Positions 56,941 to 64,000 of a stretch of DNA of 64,000 bases are shown piece after piece. The stretch is from Pseudomonas aylmerensis. GTDB lineage: Bacteria > Pseudomonadota > Gammaproteobacteria > Pseudomonadales > Pseudomonadaceae. Position 1 is the first letter of the stretch. Every line of letters begins with the position of its first letter. The stretch lies in contig NZ_MAUE01000012.1 of NCBI RefSeq assembly GCF_001702265.1, positions 318,172-382,171 on the forward strand, written 5' to 3'. A program made the position numbers and the translations under genes. Below the pieces are notes generated by a model. The model worked only from the letters and a program-made list of their open reading frames with translations. It did not search any database and was not told where the DNA came from.

Positions 56941-56968
56941 CTAGAGTGAGGCCCCCTGCCGGCGTTAC
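56941..56968 (-). promoter_or_regulatory. candidate ECF-type promoter for bufA
   Basis: On the minus strand GTAACG (56963-56968) is followed 16 bases later by CTCTAG (56941-56946). The -35 word resembles GTAAC-type ECF sigma promoters known for bufferin operons in other bacteria. Only one site is available, so this is a suggestion. Confidence 0.35.
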
Positions 56969-56992
56969 AGCGCTACGAAAATAATTCGGAAA

Positions 56993-58879
56993 TTATTCCT
57001 CAAGCTTCAGCAGCGGCTCCTGAAACCGCAGCAAACGCCCGGCATTGCCCAGTACCAGCAAGGTGCTGAGGTTGTGCAGCACCGCCGCAATCATGGCCCC
57101 GGCGGCGCCCAGCCAGCCGAAGGCAGCAAACACCACGATGGCCAGCGTCCAGCCCAGGCCGATGATCACGTTGACCTGCAACGTGTACCGGCACTGGCGA
57201 CTCAAGCGCACACAGGTACCCAGCCGGCGCAGGTCACTGCCGATCAAGACCACATCCGCCGAGGCCAGCGCGATATCCGCGCCGCCCGCGCCCATGGCCA
57301 CGCCGACCACACCGGCCTTGAGCGCCAGGGAATCGTTGATGCCGTCGCCCACCACCATGGGCCGAAAGCCGCTGTCGATCTCGCCGAGCACGCGGTTGAG
57401 CTTGTCTTCCGGCAGGGCCTGGGCTTCGACATCACTGATGCCCACGTCCAGCGCCAGGCTGTCGGCCACACTCTGGCGGTCGCCGGTCAGCAGCAGTTGG
57501 CGGCCCAGGCCGAGGTCGCGCAGTTCCTGCAGCGCCTGGCGGGCTTCGGGCTTGACGCTGTCGGCGAGCAACAGCCAGGCGACGAATTGCCCCTTCAGCG
57601 CCAGCCCGGCAATCGGGCCGTCGTGGTCAGGAACAGGCGTCGCGACAATACCCAATTGCTCGAACAACTCCGGACGCCCCAGCGCCGCCTCGCCCTGTTC
57701 AGTCTGTGCCACCACGCCCAGGCCCTGGCGCTCGCGGATATCGCTGAGCGCCAGCCGTTGCTCCGGCGTCGCCAACCCCGCCAACGCGCAGCTGACCGGG
57801 TGGCTGCTGGCCGAACCGAGGCTGGCCGCCAGGTTGAGCAGCGCCTGGCGATCCGTCGATGCGCTCTCGATGGACTGCAAGCGCAAGGTGCCAAAGGTCA
57901 GGGTGCCGGTCTTGTCGACCACCAGCGAGGTCAGGTCCGCCAACTCTTCGAGGAAGGCCGAGCTGCGAATCAGAATCCCATGCCGTGCCGCCACGGCAAT
58001 CCCGGCAATCGCCGTGGCCGGGGCTGACAACACCAACGCACACGGGCACGCCGCCACCAGCACAGCCAACATCGCCTGGGCGTCATTGGTCACAAACCAG
58101 GTCACCGCCGCCAGCAATAGCACCAGCACCATGTAGCTGCCGGCGTAACGCTCCAGCAGCCGCGTGATCGGCGGCTTGGAACGCTCGGCGTTCTGCATCA
58201 GCGCAATGACCTTGCCCAGCGTCGACTCATTGCCGGTGCGGGTCACTTGCAAACGCAACAGGCCGTCGAGGTTGATCGCGCCACCAAACACTTGGACGCC
58301 GACATGGGCCTCCAGCGGCACCGACTCGCCAGTGATCGGCGCCGTGTCCAGGCTGGCCTGGCCCGACAGCACTACGCCATCGGCCGGCACGCGGTCACCG
58401 GCGCGCACTTCAACGATATCGCCGGGATTCAGCGTGCCGTTATCCACCTCATGGATGCTGCCATCGGCGTGCACCCGACGGGCATGGCTGCGCGTCAATT
58501 TACCCAGGGCGTGGATCGCCTCCTGGGAGCCGATCACACTGCGCTCCTCCAGCACATGCCCGAAAATCATGATGATCGGCAGCAGTGCGGCGGTCAGCAG
58601 GTCACCGGTGGCCCACGCCCCCATCATCGCGAGGGCGATCAACTGGTCGGTGATGCCATGCAGGCTGGGGAAGCGCAGGCTGTACCAGGCCGAGCGCATT
58701 ACCGGCACCGCGACCAGCAAGGACGCCGCGCCGAGCAGCAATTGACTGACACCACCCTGGTCCGGCGCCAGCCAGCGCCAGACCAGGCCCAGCACCAGCA
58801 AACCCAGGGCGAGCATCGCCAGGGTCAATTGCCGGGCGGCGCTGCGCTGCTCGGCGGAGGTCAACATGGGTGCGCTCAT
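56993..58879 (-). CDS. hmtA: P1B-type metal ATPase, HmtA-like
   Basis: The 628-residue pump has the P1B core: TGES (about residue 183), the CPC metal motif in AACPCAL (278-280), DKTGT (phosphorylated Asp322), SSHP, and VGDGINDS. It has no N-terminal heavy-metal-binding domain. Its operon with three SPFH proteins is the same as PA2435-PA2439 of P. aeruginosa, where HmtA imports zinc and copper rather than exporting. Its ATG overlaps the preceding SPFH stop (ATGA). A Zur-like site at the head of the operon supports import. Export cannot be excluded from sequence. Confidence 0.88.
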   Translation of the reverse strand: MSAPMLTSAEQRSAARQLTLAMLALGLLVLGLVWRWLAPDQGGVSQLLLGAASLLVAVPVMRSAWYSLRFPSLHGITDQLIALAMMGAWATGDLLTAALLPIIMIFGHVLEERSVIGSQEAIHALGKLTRSHARRVHADGSIHEVDNGTLNPGDIVEVRAGDRVPADGVVLSGQASLDTAPITGESVPLEAHVGVQVFGGAINLDGLLRLQVTRTGNESTLGKVIALMQNAERSKPPITRLLERYAGSYMVLVLLLAAVTWFVTNDAQAMLAVLVAACPCALVLSAPATAIAGIAVAARHGILIRSSAFLEELADLTSLVVDKTGTLTFGTLRLQSIESASTDRQALLNLAASLGSASSHPVSCALAGLATPEQRLALSDIRERQGLGVVAQTEQGEAALGRPELFEQLGIVATPVPDHDGPIAGLALKGQFVAWLLLADSVKPEARQALQELRDLGLGRQLLLTGDRQSVADSLALDVGISDVEAQALPEDKLNRVLGEIDSGFRPMVVGDGINDSLALKAGVVGVAMGAGGADIALASADVVLIGSDLRRLGTCVRLSRQCRYTLQVNVIIGLGWTLAIVVFAAFGWLGAAGAMIAAVLHNLSTLLVLGNAGRLLRFQEPLLKLEE

Positions 58880-59910
58880 TGTTCGGCTCCCTGGATGATC
58901 AAGCGGGAGTCGTCTTTAGGATCGACGGTGGTCACAGCGCCGGCCTGGCCGAGAATCTTCGGCAGCCGCTCGCGGTACAAACGCAGCAGCAAGCCGGGGT
59001 CTTTCACCTGGGCCAGGCTCGCGACGGTAGCAGTCTGCGCCTGCGCATTGGCCAGGCGTTCGCTGGCCTGGGCATGGGCAACCTGCACCAGGCGGTCGGC
59101 CTCCTGATTGGCGGTCTGGGTGAGTTTTTCCGCGTCGGTACGCGCATTGGCCACCGCTTTGTCGGCCTGCTGGCTGGCGGTGAGCACGGCGTTGAAGGCA
59201 TTTACCGCCGGGCCCGGCAGGCTTGATTGCACGTCGACGCGGGTGACCTGGATGCCCAATCCCAGGCCAGTGGACGTCAACTCCGCGAGGCGCTTGTTGA
59301 TGCCTTGCACCAGGTCTCCACGCAGCCTTTCGCGCCGTTGCGCGGCGCCGTTGTCGGTGCCGATCAGTTCCGGGCGCGCCACCAGGATCGTGTCCAAGTC
59401 CCGCGCGGCAGTCAGGGCCACCGCGCTGCGGGTCACCAGGCGGTCCAGCGCCGGCAGCACATGCTCGCCCTGCAACACAAACGCATAGGGCTCGGTGACT
59501 TTGTAGAACACCCGCACATCCAGCTGCACCACGCCGGCATCGCCGGTCAGCAGGTAGCCGGAGCCGGCCAGTGCGTCGCTCAACGGGGTGGCGAAACTGG
59601 CCACGCGGTCGGCCTGGATCGCCGCATCGGAACGCAGCAGGTTCTCCACGCGCCGCTCGATCACGCGATCCGCCGCCGGCAACAGCGCCACTTGCTCGAA
59701 CGGCTGCGGCCAGGCCAGCAACAAGCCGGCATTCTGGATGCGATCCAGCGCGCCGAAGTGCAACACCACGGCACGGTTCTGCGGGTCGATCTGCCGCACA
59801 TTGGAAAACGCCCAGGCCAATGCCGCCAATACCGTCACCGCGTACAGCGCCAGAAAGGTCAGGCGCCCAGCCTGGATCCACGGGCTGTCCGGGCTGCCAC
59901 GCTCGATCAT
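58876..59910 (-). CDS. SPFH-domain membrane protein, HflK/HflC-like (third of three)
   Basis: This 344-residue protein has one N-terminal membrane helix (LTFLALYAVTVLAALAWAFS, about 17-36) and an SPFH/band 7 domain (NRAVVLHFGALDRIQNAGLLLAWP), followed by an Ala/Gln/Glu-rich coiled coil (about 240-300). Such proteins form membrane rings that modulate FtsH or organise partners. It overlaps both neighbours by four bases, so its ratio to the ATPase is likely fixed. It is related to but distinct from the classical hflKC beside hflX. Its role here is unknown. Confidence 0.85.
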   Translation of the reverse strand: MIERGSPDSPWIQAGRLTFLALYAVTVLAALAWAFSNVRQIDPQNRAVVLHFGALDRIQNAGLLLAWPQPFEQVALLPAADRVIERRVENLLRSDAAIQADRVASFATPLSDALAGSGYLLTGDAGVVQLDVRVFYKVTEPYAFVLQGEHVLPALDRLVTRSAVALTAARDLDTILVARPELIGTDNGAAQRRERLRGDLVQGINKRLAELTSTGLGLGIQVTRVDVQSSLPGPAVNAFNAVLTASQQADKAVANARTDAEKLTQTANQEADRLVQVAHAQASERLANAQAQTATVASLAQVKDPGLLLRLYRERLPKILGQAGAVTTVDPKDDSRLIIQGAEQ

Positions 59911-60890
59911 GGCTGGACGTCCTTCGGCCCGTCCACCAATGCACGGAACGGCGCCGCGTCGGTGCGCAGGATGATCCTGGTACCCGGAGTCACGACGGTG
60001 CCCAAGGTATCCAGCGAGCGCAGCAAGTTGTACAGCTGCGGGTTGCCGGCGTAGGCACGCCCATAGATCTGCGCCGCTTCGACGCGCGACTGTGCTTCGA
60101 TGTCAGCCGCTTTCACCGTGGCATCGGCCTGCACGATGCGCGCATCGCGCTCGGCGGCGGAACGGATCTGCGCCGCTTCACGCTTGCCCACGGCGGTGCG
60201 TTCGGTCGCGATGGTTTCGCGTTCGGCACGCATGCGGTCGACCGTCGCGGTGAGGGTGACCGACGGCAACGTCAGCCGCTCGATGCCGACCTGGGCCACG
60301 CGCACGCCATAAGTAGTGAGCAATTGTTGATCAATCTGCTGGCGCAACTGAGCCTCGAAATCGGCAATGCGCACTTGGCTGGCATCCGTATTGATCAGGC
60401 TCGACAAGTCAAAACTGGCAGCCGTGGTCTCCAGCGCCGAGCCGACAAAGGTGCGAATTTGCCGCGCCGCTTCATCCGGCTGGTTCTGCACCGCGCGCAT
60501 GAAGCGCTGCACATTGTCGGCATCGCCCTGCACCTGCCACGCCACATAGGCCTGCACGATGATGCGCAGGCCGTCGCGGGTGCCTACATCCTGCAAGCCA
60601 CTGGACGTGGTGCGCAGGCGCAGGTCCACCGGGATCGCCGCTTCGAACGGCGCCGGCCAGCGCCAGCCCAGGCCCGGCTCCAGCAATACCCGCGACGGGT
60701 TGCCGAAGCGGGTAATCACCGTGGCTTCACCGGAACGCACCTGCACCAGGCTCGCCGCCGCTACGGCAAACAGCACCAGCAACACCGCCCAGGCCATGCG
60801 CCGCCAGGGGAACGGGCCTGCCGCGTGTTCATCACCATGATGAGCGTGGTGGTGATGGCCATGATGATGATCGTGAGAATGAGCGCTCAA
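59907..60890 (-). CDS. SPFH-domain protein with His-rich N terminus, HflC-like (second of three)
   Basis: The 327-residue protein starts with a run holding 12 His in the first 22 residues (H4, H6, H8-10, H12-15, H17, H18, H22), then a membrane helix (MAWAVLLVLFAVAAASLVQV, about 33-52), an SPFH domain (SGEATVITRFGNPSRVLLEPGLGWRWPAP) and a coiled coil (about 210-280). The His tail would face the cytoplasm if the topology is N-in and could hold zinc or copper passing through the ATPase. That role is inferred. It overlaps the next gene by four bases. Confidence 0.85.
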   Translation of the reverse strand: MSAHSHDHHHGHHHHAHHGDEHAAGPFPWRRMAWAVLLVLFAVAAASLVQVRSGEATVITRFGNPSRVLLEPGLGWRWPAPFEAAIPVDLRLRTTSSGLQDVGTRDGLRIIVQAYVAWQVQGDADNVQRFMRAVQNQPDEAARQIRTFVGSALETTAASFDLSSLINTDASQVRIADFEAQLRQQIDQQLLTTYGVRVAQVGIERLTLPSVTLTATVDRMRAERETIATERTAVGKREAAQIRSAAERDARIVQADATVKAADIEAQSRVEAAQIYGRAYAGNPQLYNLLRSLDTLGTVVTPGTRIILRTDAAPFRALVDGPKDVQP

Positions 60891-60902
60891 CAGACAGACT
60901 CC

Positions 60903-62828
60903 TTATTGAACGGCTTTACGCGGCACCGAAGGATCGGCCGGTAAGGTAAAAGAACGCAGATCGATCGTCGGCGCGCCATCGGCACCCAGGCGGTGATCCA
61001 GAATAAGCAGCTTGGCGTGGGCCAGGCCCTGGCTGAGTTGGCCGAGGTACTGCTCCAGCACAAAGGCCTGGCCGGCCGTGGCGTAGGCCTTTTGTTCGGC
61101 AGCAAAGCGCAGGTCGGCCGCCTGGGCCCCGGCATTCACTTCACGCGCGCTGGCCAGCGCCTGGTCGCGCGCAGTACTGGCTTGCAGCAAGGCCTGGTTG
61201 GTCTGTTCGCTGGCGGCACCGCGCTCGCGGGAGATCAGGGCCTGGGCGCCAATCTGCGCGGCTTGCACGCCGTGGTAGGCATTGGCGGCACCGGCCGGTG
61301 GGTGGATGGCTTCCACGACCGTGGCGAGGATTTCCACGCCGCTGTCGAGTTTTTGCAGGTCCGCCTGCACCGCGCTGCCAATTTCGTCAGCGAGGCGAGT
61401 GCGTTGCTCGCCGAGCAATTCGTCGAGGGTGCGCGAGGCAAAGTCGTGAACCAGGATACGGCTGGCGGTGCTGCGAATCAGGGTCGGCACGTCCGCGCTG
61501 TGGTAGGTGGCGGCCAGCGCGGCCTGGTCGGTGAGGCCGATGCGATAGACAAACCGCACGTCCATATTGACGATCTGGAAGCTCTGCTTGTCGCCGCTGC
61601 TGCTGGCGATCACCTGGGATTTGTCATTCACATGGCTGGCGTCCCACAACCGATTGGCGATCAACGGCGCCGGGCCCTCGGCAGGCGCCAGTTCCGGCGC
61701 AGCCGTTTCGCTGACGCTGGTGGCCAACTCATGCACCACGCCATTTTCCACGTTGATGACACGGCCTAACGGCCAGGGTAGACCGGCATGCAAGCCGGGC
61801 CCGAACACCTCGACGGGCTTGCCAAAGCGTTCATAAATCCCACGCCCTTGCAGCGGCACTTCATGCACGCCGGTCAGTGTCCAGCCGACAGCCAGCACCA
61901 CCAGCAGCACCGGGAAGAATGCACGGCGCATGTAGGTAAACGCCCAGATCTGGCGCAGGTCGATGCCGAAGCGGTTGTGCAGCTCATGCTGCAAGGCGAG
62001 CAACGGTTGCGGCGGCCAGCGCAGCAGGTCGGCAATAAAGCTCTGCGCCATCAAGCGCGGTTCAAGGCGCGGTTGGCGCGGGCTGAACAGCGACAGCACG
62101 GCCCGAAGCAGAAACTCCAGCGCCACCAGGGCGGGCAACAGGCCGATCAGTGTGGCGAGGCGCAGCGGCCAGACAGACGCTGCGCCAGCAAACAGCAGGC
62201 AGATCGCGCTGACCACCAGGCACACAATCGCCACCCGGCTCAACTGTGCCAATTGCGCGGCTTCCGGCCATTGCGTGGCGGTTTCCTGAGCCAGGCGCCG
62301 CTCGAACACCAGCAGGCCAAACGCCAGTGCCAAGCCGAGCGCGGCACCGACACTGGCCGACTGCCCCACCGCCGCTGCGGGCAGCGCCAGGTTCCAGAAC
62401 TCGATAACACTCACCAGCGCCAGCAGCGCCCAACCGCACAACCACAACACCGGCGCACCGATTTGGGCCAGCAGGCCACTGCCCAGGCGGTTGGCCAGGC
62501 TTCGATGCCAGGTGACGGGCTCATCGGGCTGTTCGGTCAACGCCGCCACCGGTTCTTCCAGCGCCTGGGCACGCCAATCGGCGACCCACCACGCCGACTG
62601 CAACCCGGCCACCAATACCAGCAACGCCGAGGCACAGTTGATCAACACCACCGGCCAGATCGACAGCGGCGCAAACAGCGCGACAAACAGCGCCAGCACC
62701 CAACCGGCAACGGCCAGGACCGTCAGGCTGATGCCGGCTTGGCGCAATCGACGGGCATGGAACAGCCCTTGCTGAAAACGCGGCAGGCCTTCCACCGAAG
62801 CGCCGTCAGCCTCTAGATCCACTTGCAT
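60903..62828 (-). CDS. SPFH-domain protein with multi-helix membrane extension, HflK-like (first of three)
   Basis: This 641-residue protein is about 300 residues longer than HflK. Its N-terminal half has about six hydrophobic helices (about residues 33-245), then a further helix (AFFPVLLVVLAVGWTLTGV, about 305-323) leading to an SPFH domain (GRGIYERFGKPVEVFGPGLHAGLPWP) and a coiled coil near 540-600. It is first in the operon, with a Zur-like site 28-42 bases upstream. The added membrane half may contact the P1B ATPase, which would explain its presence; this is an inference. Confidence 0.83.
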   Translation of the reverse strand: MQVDLEADGASVEGLPRFQQGLFHARRLRQAGISLTVLAVAGWVLALFVALFAPLSIWPVVLINCASALLVLVAGLQSAWWVADWRAQALEEPVAALTEQPDEPVTWHRSLANRLGSGLLAQIGAPVLWLCGWALLALVSVIEFWNLALPAAAVGQSASVGAALGLALAFGLLVFERRLAQETATQWPEAAQLAQLSRVAIVCLVVSAICLLFAGAASVWPLRLATLIGLLPALVALEFLLRAVLSLFSPRQPRLEPRLMAQSFIADLLRWPPQPLLALQHELHNRFGIDLRQIWAFTYMRRAFFPVLLVVLAVGWTLTGVHEVPLQGRGIYERFGKPVEVFGPGLHAGLPWPLGRVINVENGVVHELATSVSETAAPELAPAEGPAPLIANRLWDASHVNDKSQVIASSSGDKQSFQIVNMDVRFVYRIGLTDQAALAATYHSADVPTLIRSTASRILVHDFASRTLDELLGEQRTRLADEIGSAVQADLQKLDSGVEILATVVEAIHPPAGAANAYHGVQAAQIGAQALISRERGAASEQTNQALLQASTARDQALASAREVNAGAQAADLRFAAEQKAYATAGQAFVLEQYLGQLSQGLAHAKLLILDHRLGADGAPTIDLRSFTLPADPSVPRKAVQ

Positions 62829-62855
62829 CTACTTAACGCCCAGTTGTACACAATT

Positions 62856-62870
62856 CGTTACGATATAACA
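62856..62870. promoter_or_regulatory. weaker Zur-like box before the SPFH-hmtA operon
   Basis: CGTTACGATATAACA matches the Zur core GTTATANNATAAC with two changes in the left half (GTTACGATATAAC). It ends 28 bases upstream of the 62828 start. Compared with the sites at 44013 and 45764, the right half ATATAACA is identical or nearly so. Confidence 0.6.
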
Positions 62871-62910
62871 CGCAGCGTGAAATTTTTGTTCGAAACCCGC
62901 GTAAAACCCC

Positions 62911-62941
62911 TGCGGGAGTGGGCTTGCCCACGATGGCGGTC
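62911..62941. repeat. single REP unit
   Basis: TGCGGGAGTGGGCTTGCCCA and the following CGATGGCGGTC match the REP core seen at 53541 and 4165. The second arm is degenerate. The rest of the roughly 300-base gap (62829-63132) holds the Zur-like box and nothing else recognisable. Confidence 0.65.
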
Positions 62942-63132
62942 TGTCATTTATCGCTGTTCACCCTTACCCACCGCATTCGTGGGGCGGCCCGCTCGCTGAT
63001 TTGTCCGGCGACGCCTCCGATAGCGTGACAAAACCCCCATAAACACGCGCCATCACTGGTGCAGGCCATGAATAATCGGCACACTCCAAACCAGTTTTTC
63101 GCGGGCTCACGGACAAGGAAGCGTCACTCCCC

Positions 63133-63756
63133 ATGATTTCGATCTATCAGCTCAAGCCGCGTTTTCAAAACCTGCTGCGACCCCTCGTGCAGCGCCTCTA
63201 CGACAACGGCACCACCGCCAACCAGATCACCGTCCTGGCCGGCGTGGTTTCCCTGTTGGTCGGCCTGCTGATCGCCAGCTTCGCTCAACACCTGTGGCTG
63301 TTTGTGCTGATCCCGTTGTGGATGATCCTGCGCATGGCCCTCAACGCCATCGACGGCATGCTCGCGCGTGAATTTGGCCAGCAGTCGCGCCTGGGCGCCT
63401 ACCTCAATGAACTGTGCGACGTCATCGCCGACAGCGCGCTGATCCTGCCTTTCGCGCTGATCCCCGGCGTGAGCCTGGCGCCGGTGCTGCTGGTGGCGCT
63501 GCTGGCGGTATTCAGCGAATACGCCGGCGTGCTCGGGCCCATGGTCGGTGCGTCGCGCCGCTATGACGGGCCGATGGGCAAGAGTGACCGGGCCTTCGTC
63601 CTCGGCGTGCTGGCCACCGGTGTTGCACTGGGTTGGCTCGGCGCGGGCTGGGTCGACACCGTGATGTGGCTGGTCGCCGCCCTGCTCGCCTACACCCTGG
63701 TCAACCGGGTGCGCCAGGGCCTCAAGGAACACTCAGATACTCCACCGATTGCATAA
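63133..63756 (+). CDS. CDP-alcohol phosphatidyltransferase, YnbA-like
   Basis: The 207-residue protein has about six membrane helices and the CDP-alcohol phosphotransferase motif in the form N-A-I-D-G-M-L-A-R-x8-G-A-Y-L-N-E-L-C-D (about residues 74-98), with Asn where the family usually has the first and third Asp. E. coli YnbA, as I recall it, has the same Asn pair, so this is a feature of the subfamily. It should move a phosphatidyl group between CDP-diacylglycerol and an unknown alcohol. It is followed 11 bases later by a YnbC-like hydrolase gene, as in the ynbABC/PA2541-PA2536 clusters. Confidence 0.87.
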   Translation: MISIYQLKPRFQNLLRPLVQRLYDNGTTANQITVLAGVVSLLVGLLIASFAQHLWLFVLIPLWMILRMALNAIDGMLAREFGQQSRLGAYLNELCDVIADSALILPFALIPGVSLAPVLLVALLAVFSEYAGVLGPMVGASRRYDGPMGKSDRAFVLGVLATGVALGWLGAGWVDTVMWLVAALLAYTLVNRVRQGLKEHSDTPPIA

Positions 63757-63767
63757 GGATTTTTGCG

Positions 63768-64000
63768 ATGCGCGAACAGCAAGAGCACACCTTCAGTACC
63801 CATGATGGCGTCGAGCTTTTCTATCGGCACTGGCCGGCTACTGCGCCTGCGGGCGATGAGCCGCGCAAGGCGATCCTGCTGTTCCATCGCGGTCATGAGC
63901 ATTCGGGGCGCATCGCGCACCTGGTGGATGAACTCGACCTGCCGCAATTCGACTTCTTCGCCTGGGACGCCCGCGGCCACGGCCAATCACCGGGCGCGCG
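63768..64000 (+). CDS. alpha/beta hydrolase of the YnbC/PA2540 type (3' end missing)
   Basis: The first 77 residues are present (MREQQEHTFSTHDGVELF onward), with FHRGHEHSGRIAHL and AWDARGHGQSPG, typical of lysophospholipase-like alpha/beta hydrolases. In pseudomonads this gene is usually longer, with a SAM-methyltransferase domain after the hydrolase; that part lies outside the window. It follows the YnbA-like gene with AAGGA upstream. Confidence 0.8.
   Translation, partial: MREQQEHTFSTHDGVELFYRHWPATAPAGDEPRKAILLFHRGHEHSGRIAHLVDELDLPQFDFFAWDARGHGQSPGA

Overview
The window is a GC-rich, densely coded chromosomal segment of a Pseudomonas species, most likely from the P. fluorescens group. Gene families, order and protein sequences match Pseudomonas throughout: purEK, a hypT-like regulator with aspA, pycAB with pycR, a GGDEF/EAL gene next to uvrD, and the zinc-limitation island dksA2-zigA / folE2-znuCBA-hisI2-cam-pyrC2. 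REP-type palindromes sit in many gaps. I saw no rRNA, tRNA, CRISPR array, insertion sequence or prophage. This placement comes from recognising the sequences, not from a database search.

Layout. 1-9.7 kb is mostly core metabolism: a thioesterase fragment, a hexose-6-P mutarotase, two small envelope proteins, purK/purE with an attenuator-like leader, a HypT-like LysR regulator divergent from aspA, an AGCS amino-acid:sodium symporter and a cytoplasmic asparaginase. 9.7-13 kb holds an AraC regulator followed by an acetylpolyamine amidohydrolase that overlaps a polyamine-binding protein gene. 13.1-17.7 kb is one 1535-residue gene resembling the Pseudomonas dermonecrotic-toxin/DUF6543-like proteins. 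17.7-21.1 kb is a MocR regulator divergent from a PaiB-like protein and two GNAT acetyltransferases; the MocR gene carries a 12-bp periodic array of DnaA-box-like 9-mers in its linker. 21.3-22.6 kb is an autotransporter-type barrel.

22.7-40.7 kb contains two-subunit pyruvate carboxylase with its LysR regulator, a small conserved protein, hexR with a near-ideal operator, a large membrane GGDEF/EAL protein, uvrD, a Tim44-domain protein, an SMI1/KNR4 protein, a Kef-type antiporter, a second thioesterase, a lipoprotein, pdxY and a DUF3301 protein.

40.7-51.4 kb is a zinc-starvation island. A minus-strand operon (dksA2-zigA-DUF1826-cobW) and a plus-strand seven-gene operon (folE2-znuC-znuB-znuA-hisI2-gamma carbonic anhydrase-pyrC2) each start at a Zur-like palindrome. 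It combines zinc import, COG0523 GTPases and substitutes for zinc-dependent enzymes. 51.4-54.8 kb has a DUF3617 protein, cardiolipin synthase and cyclopropane fatty acid synthase.

54.9-62.8 kb has two metal-related modules, both on the minus strand. The first is a bufferin-type RiPP cluster (bufA-bufB-bufC). Upstream of it is an operon of three SPFH (HflK/HflC-like) proteins, one with a His-rich N terminus, translationally coupled to an HmtA-type P1B ATPase. A third, weaker Zur-like palindrome precedes this operon, which would join it to the zinc-starvation response. The window ends in a YnbA/YnbC-like phospholipid cluster cut off by the edge.
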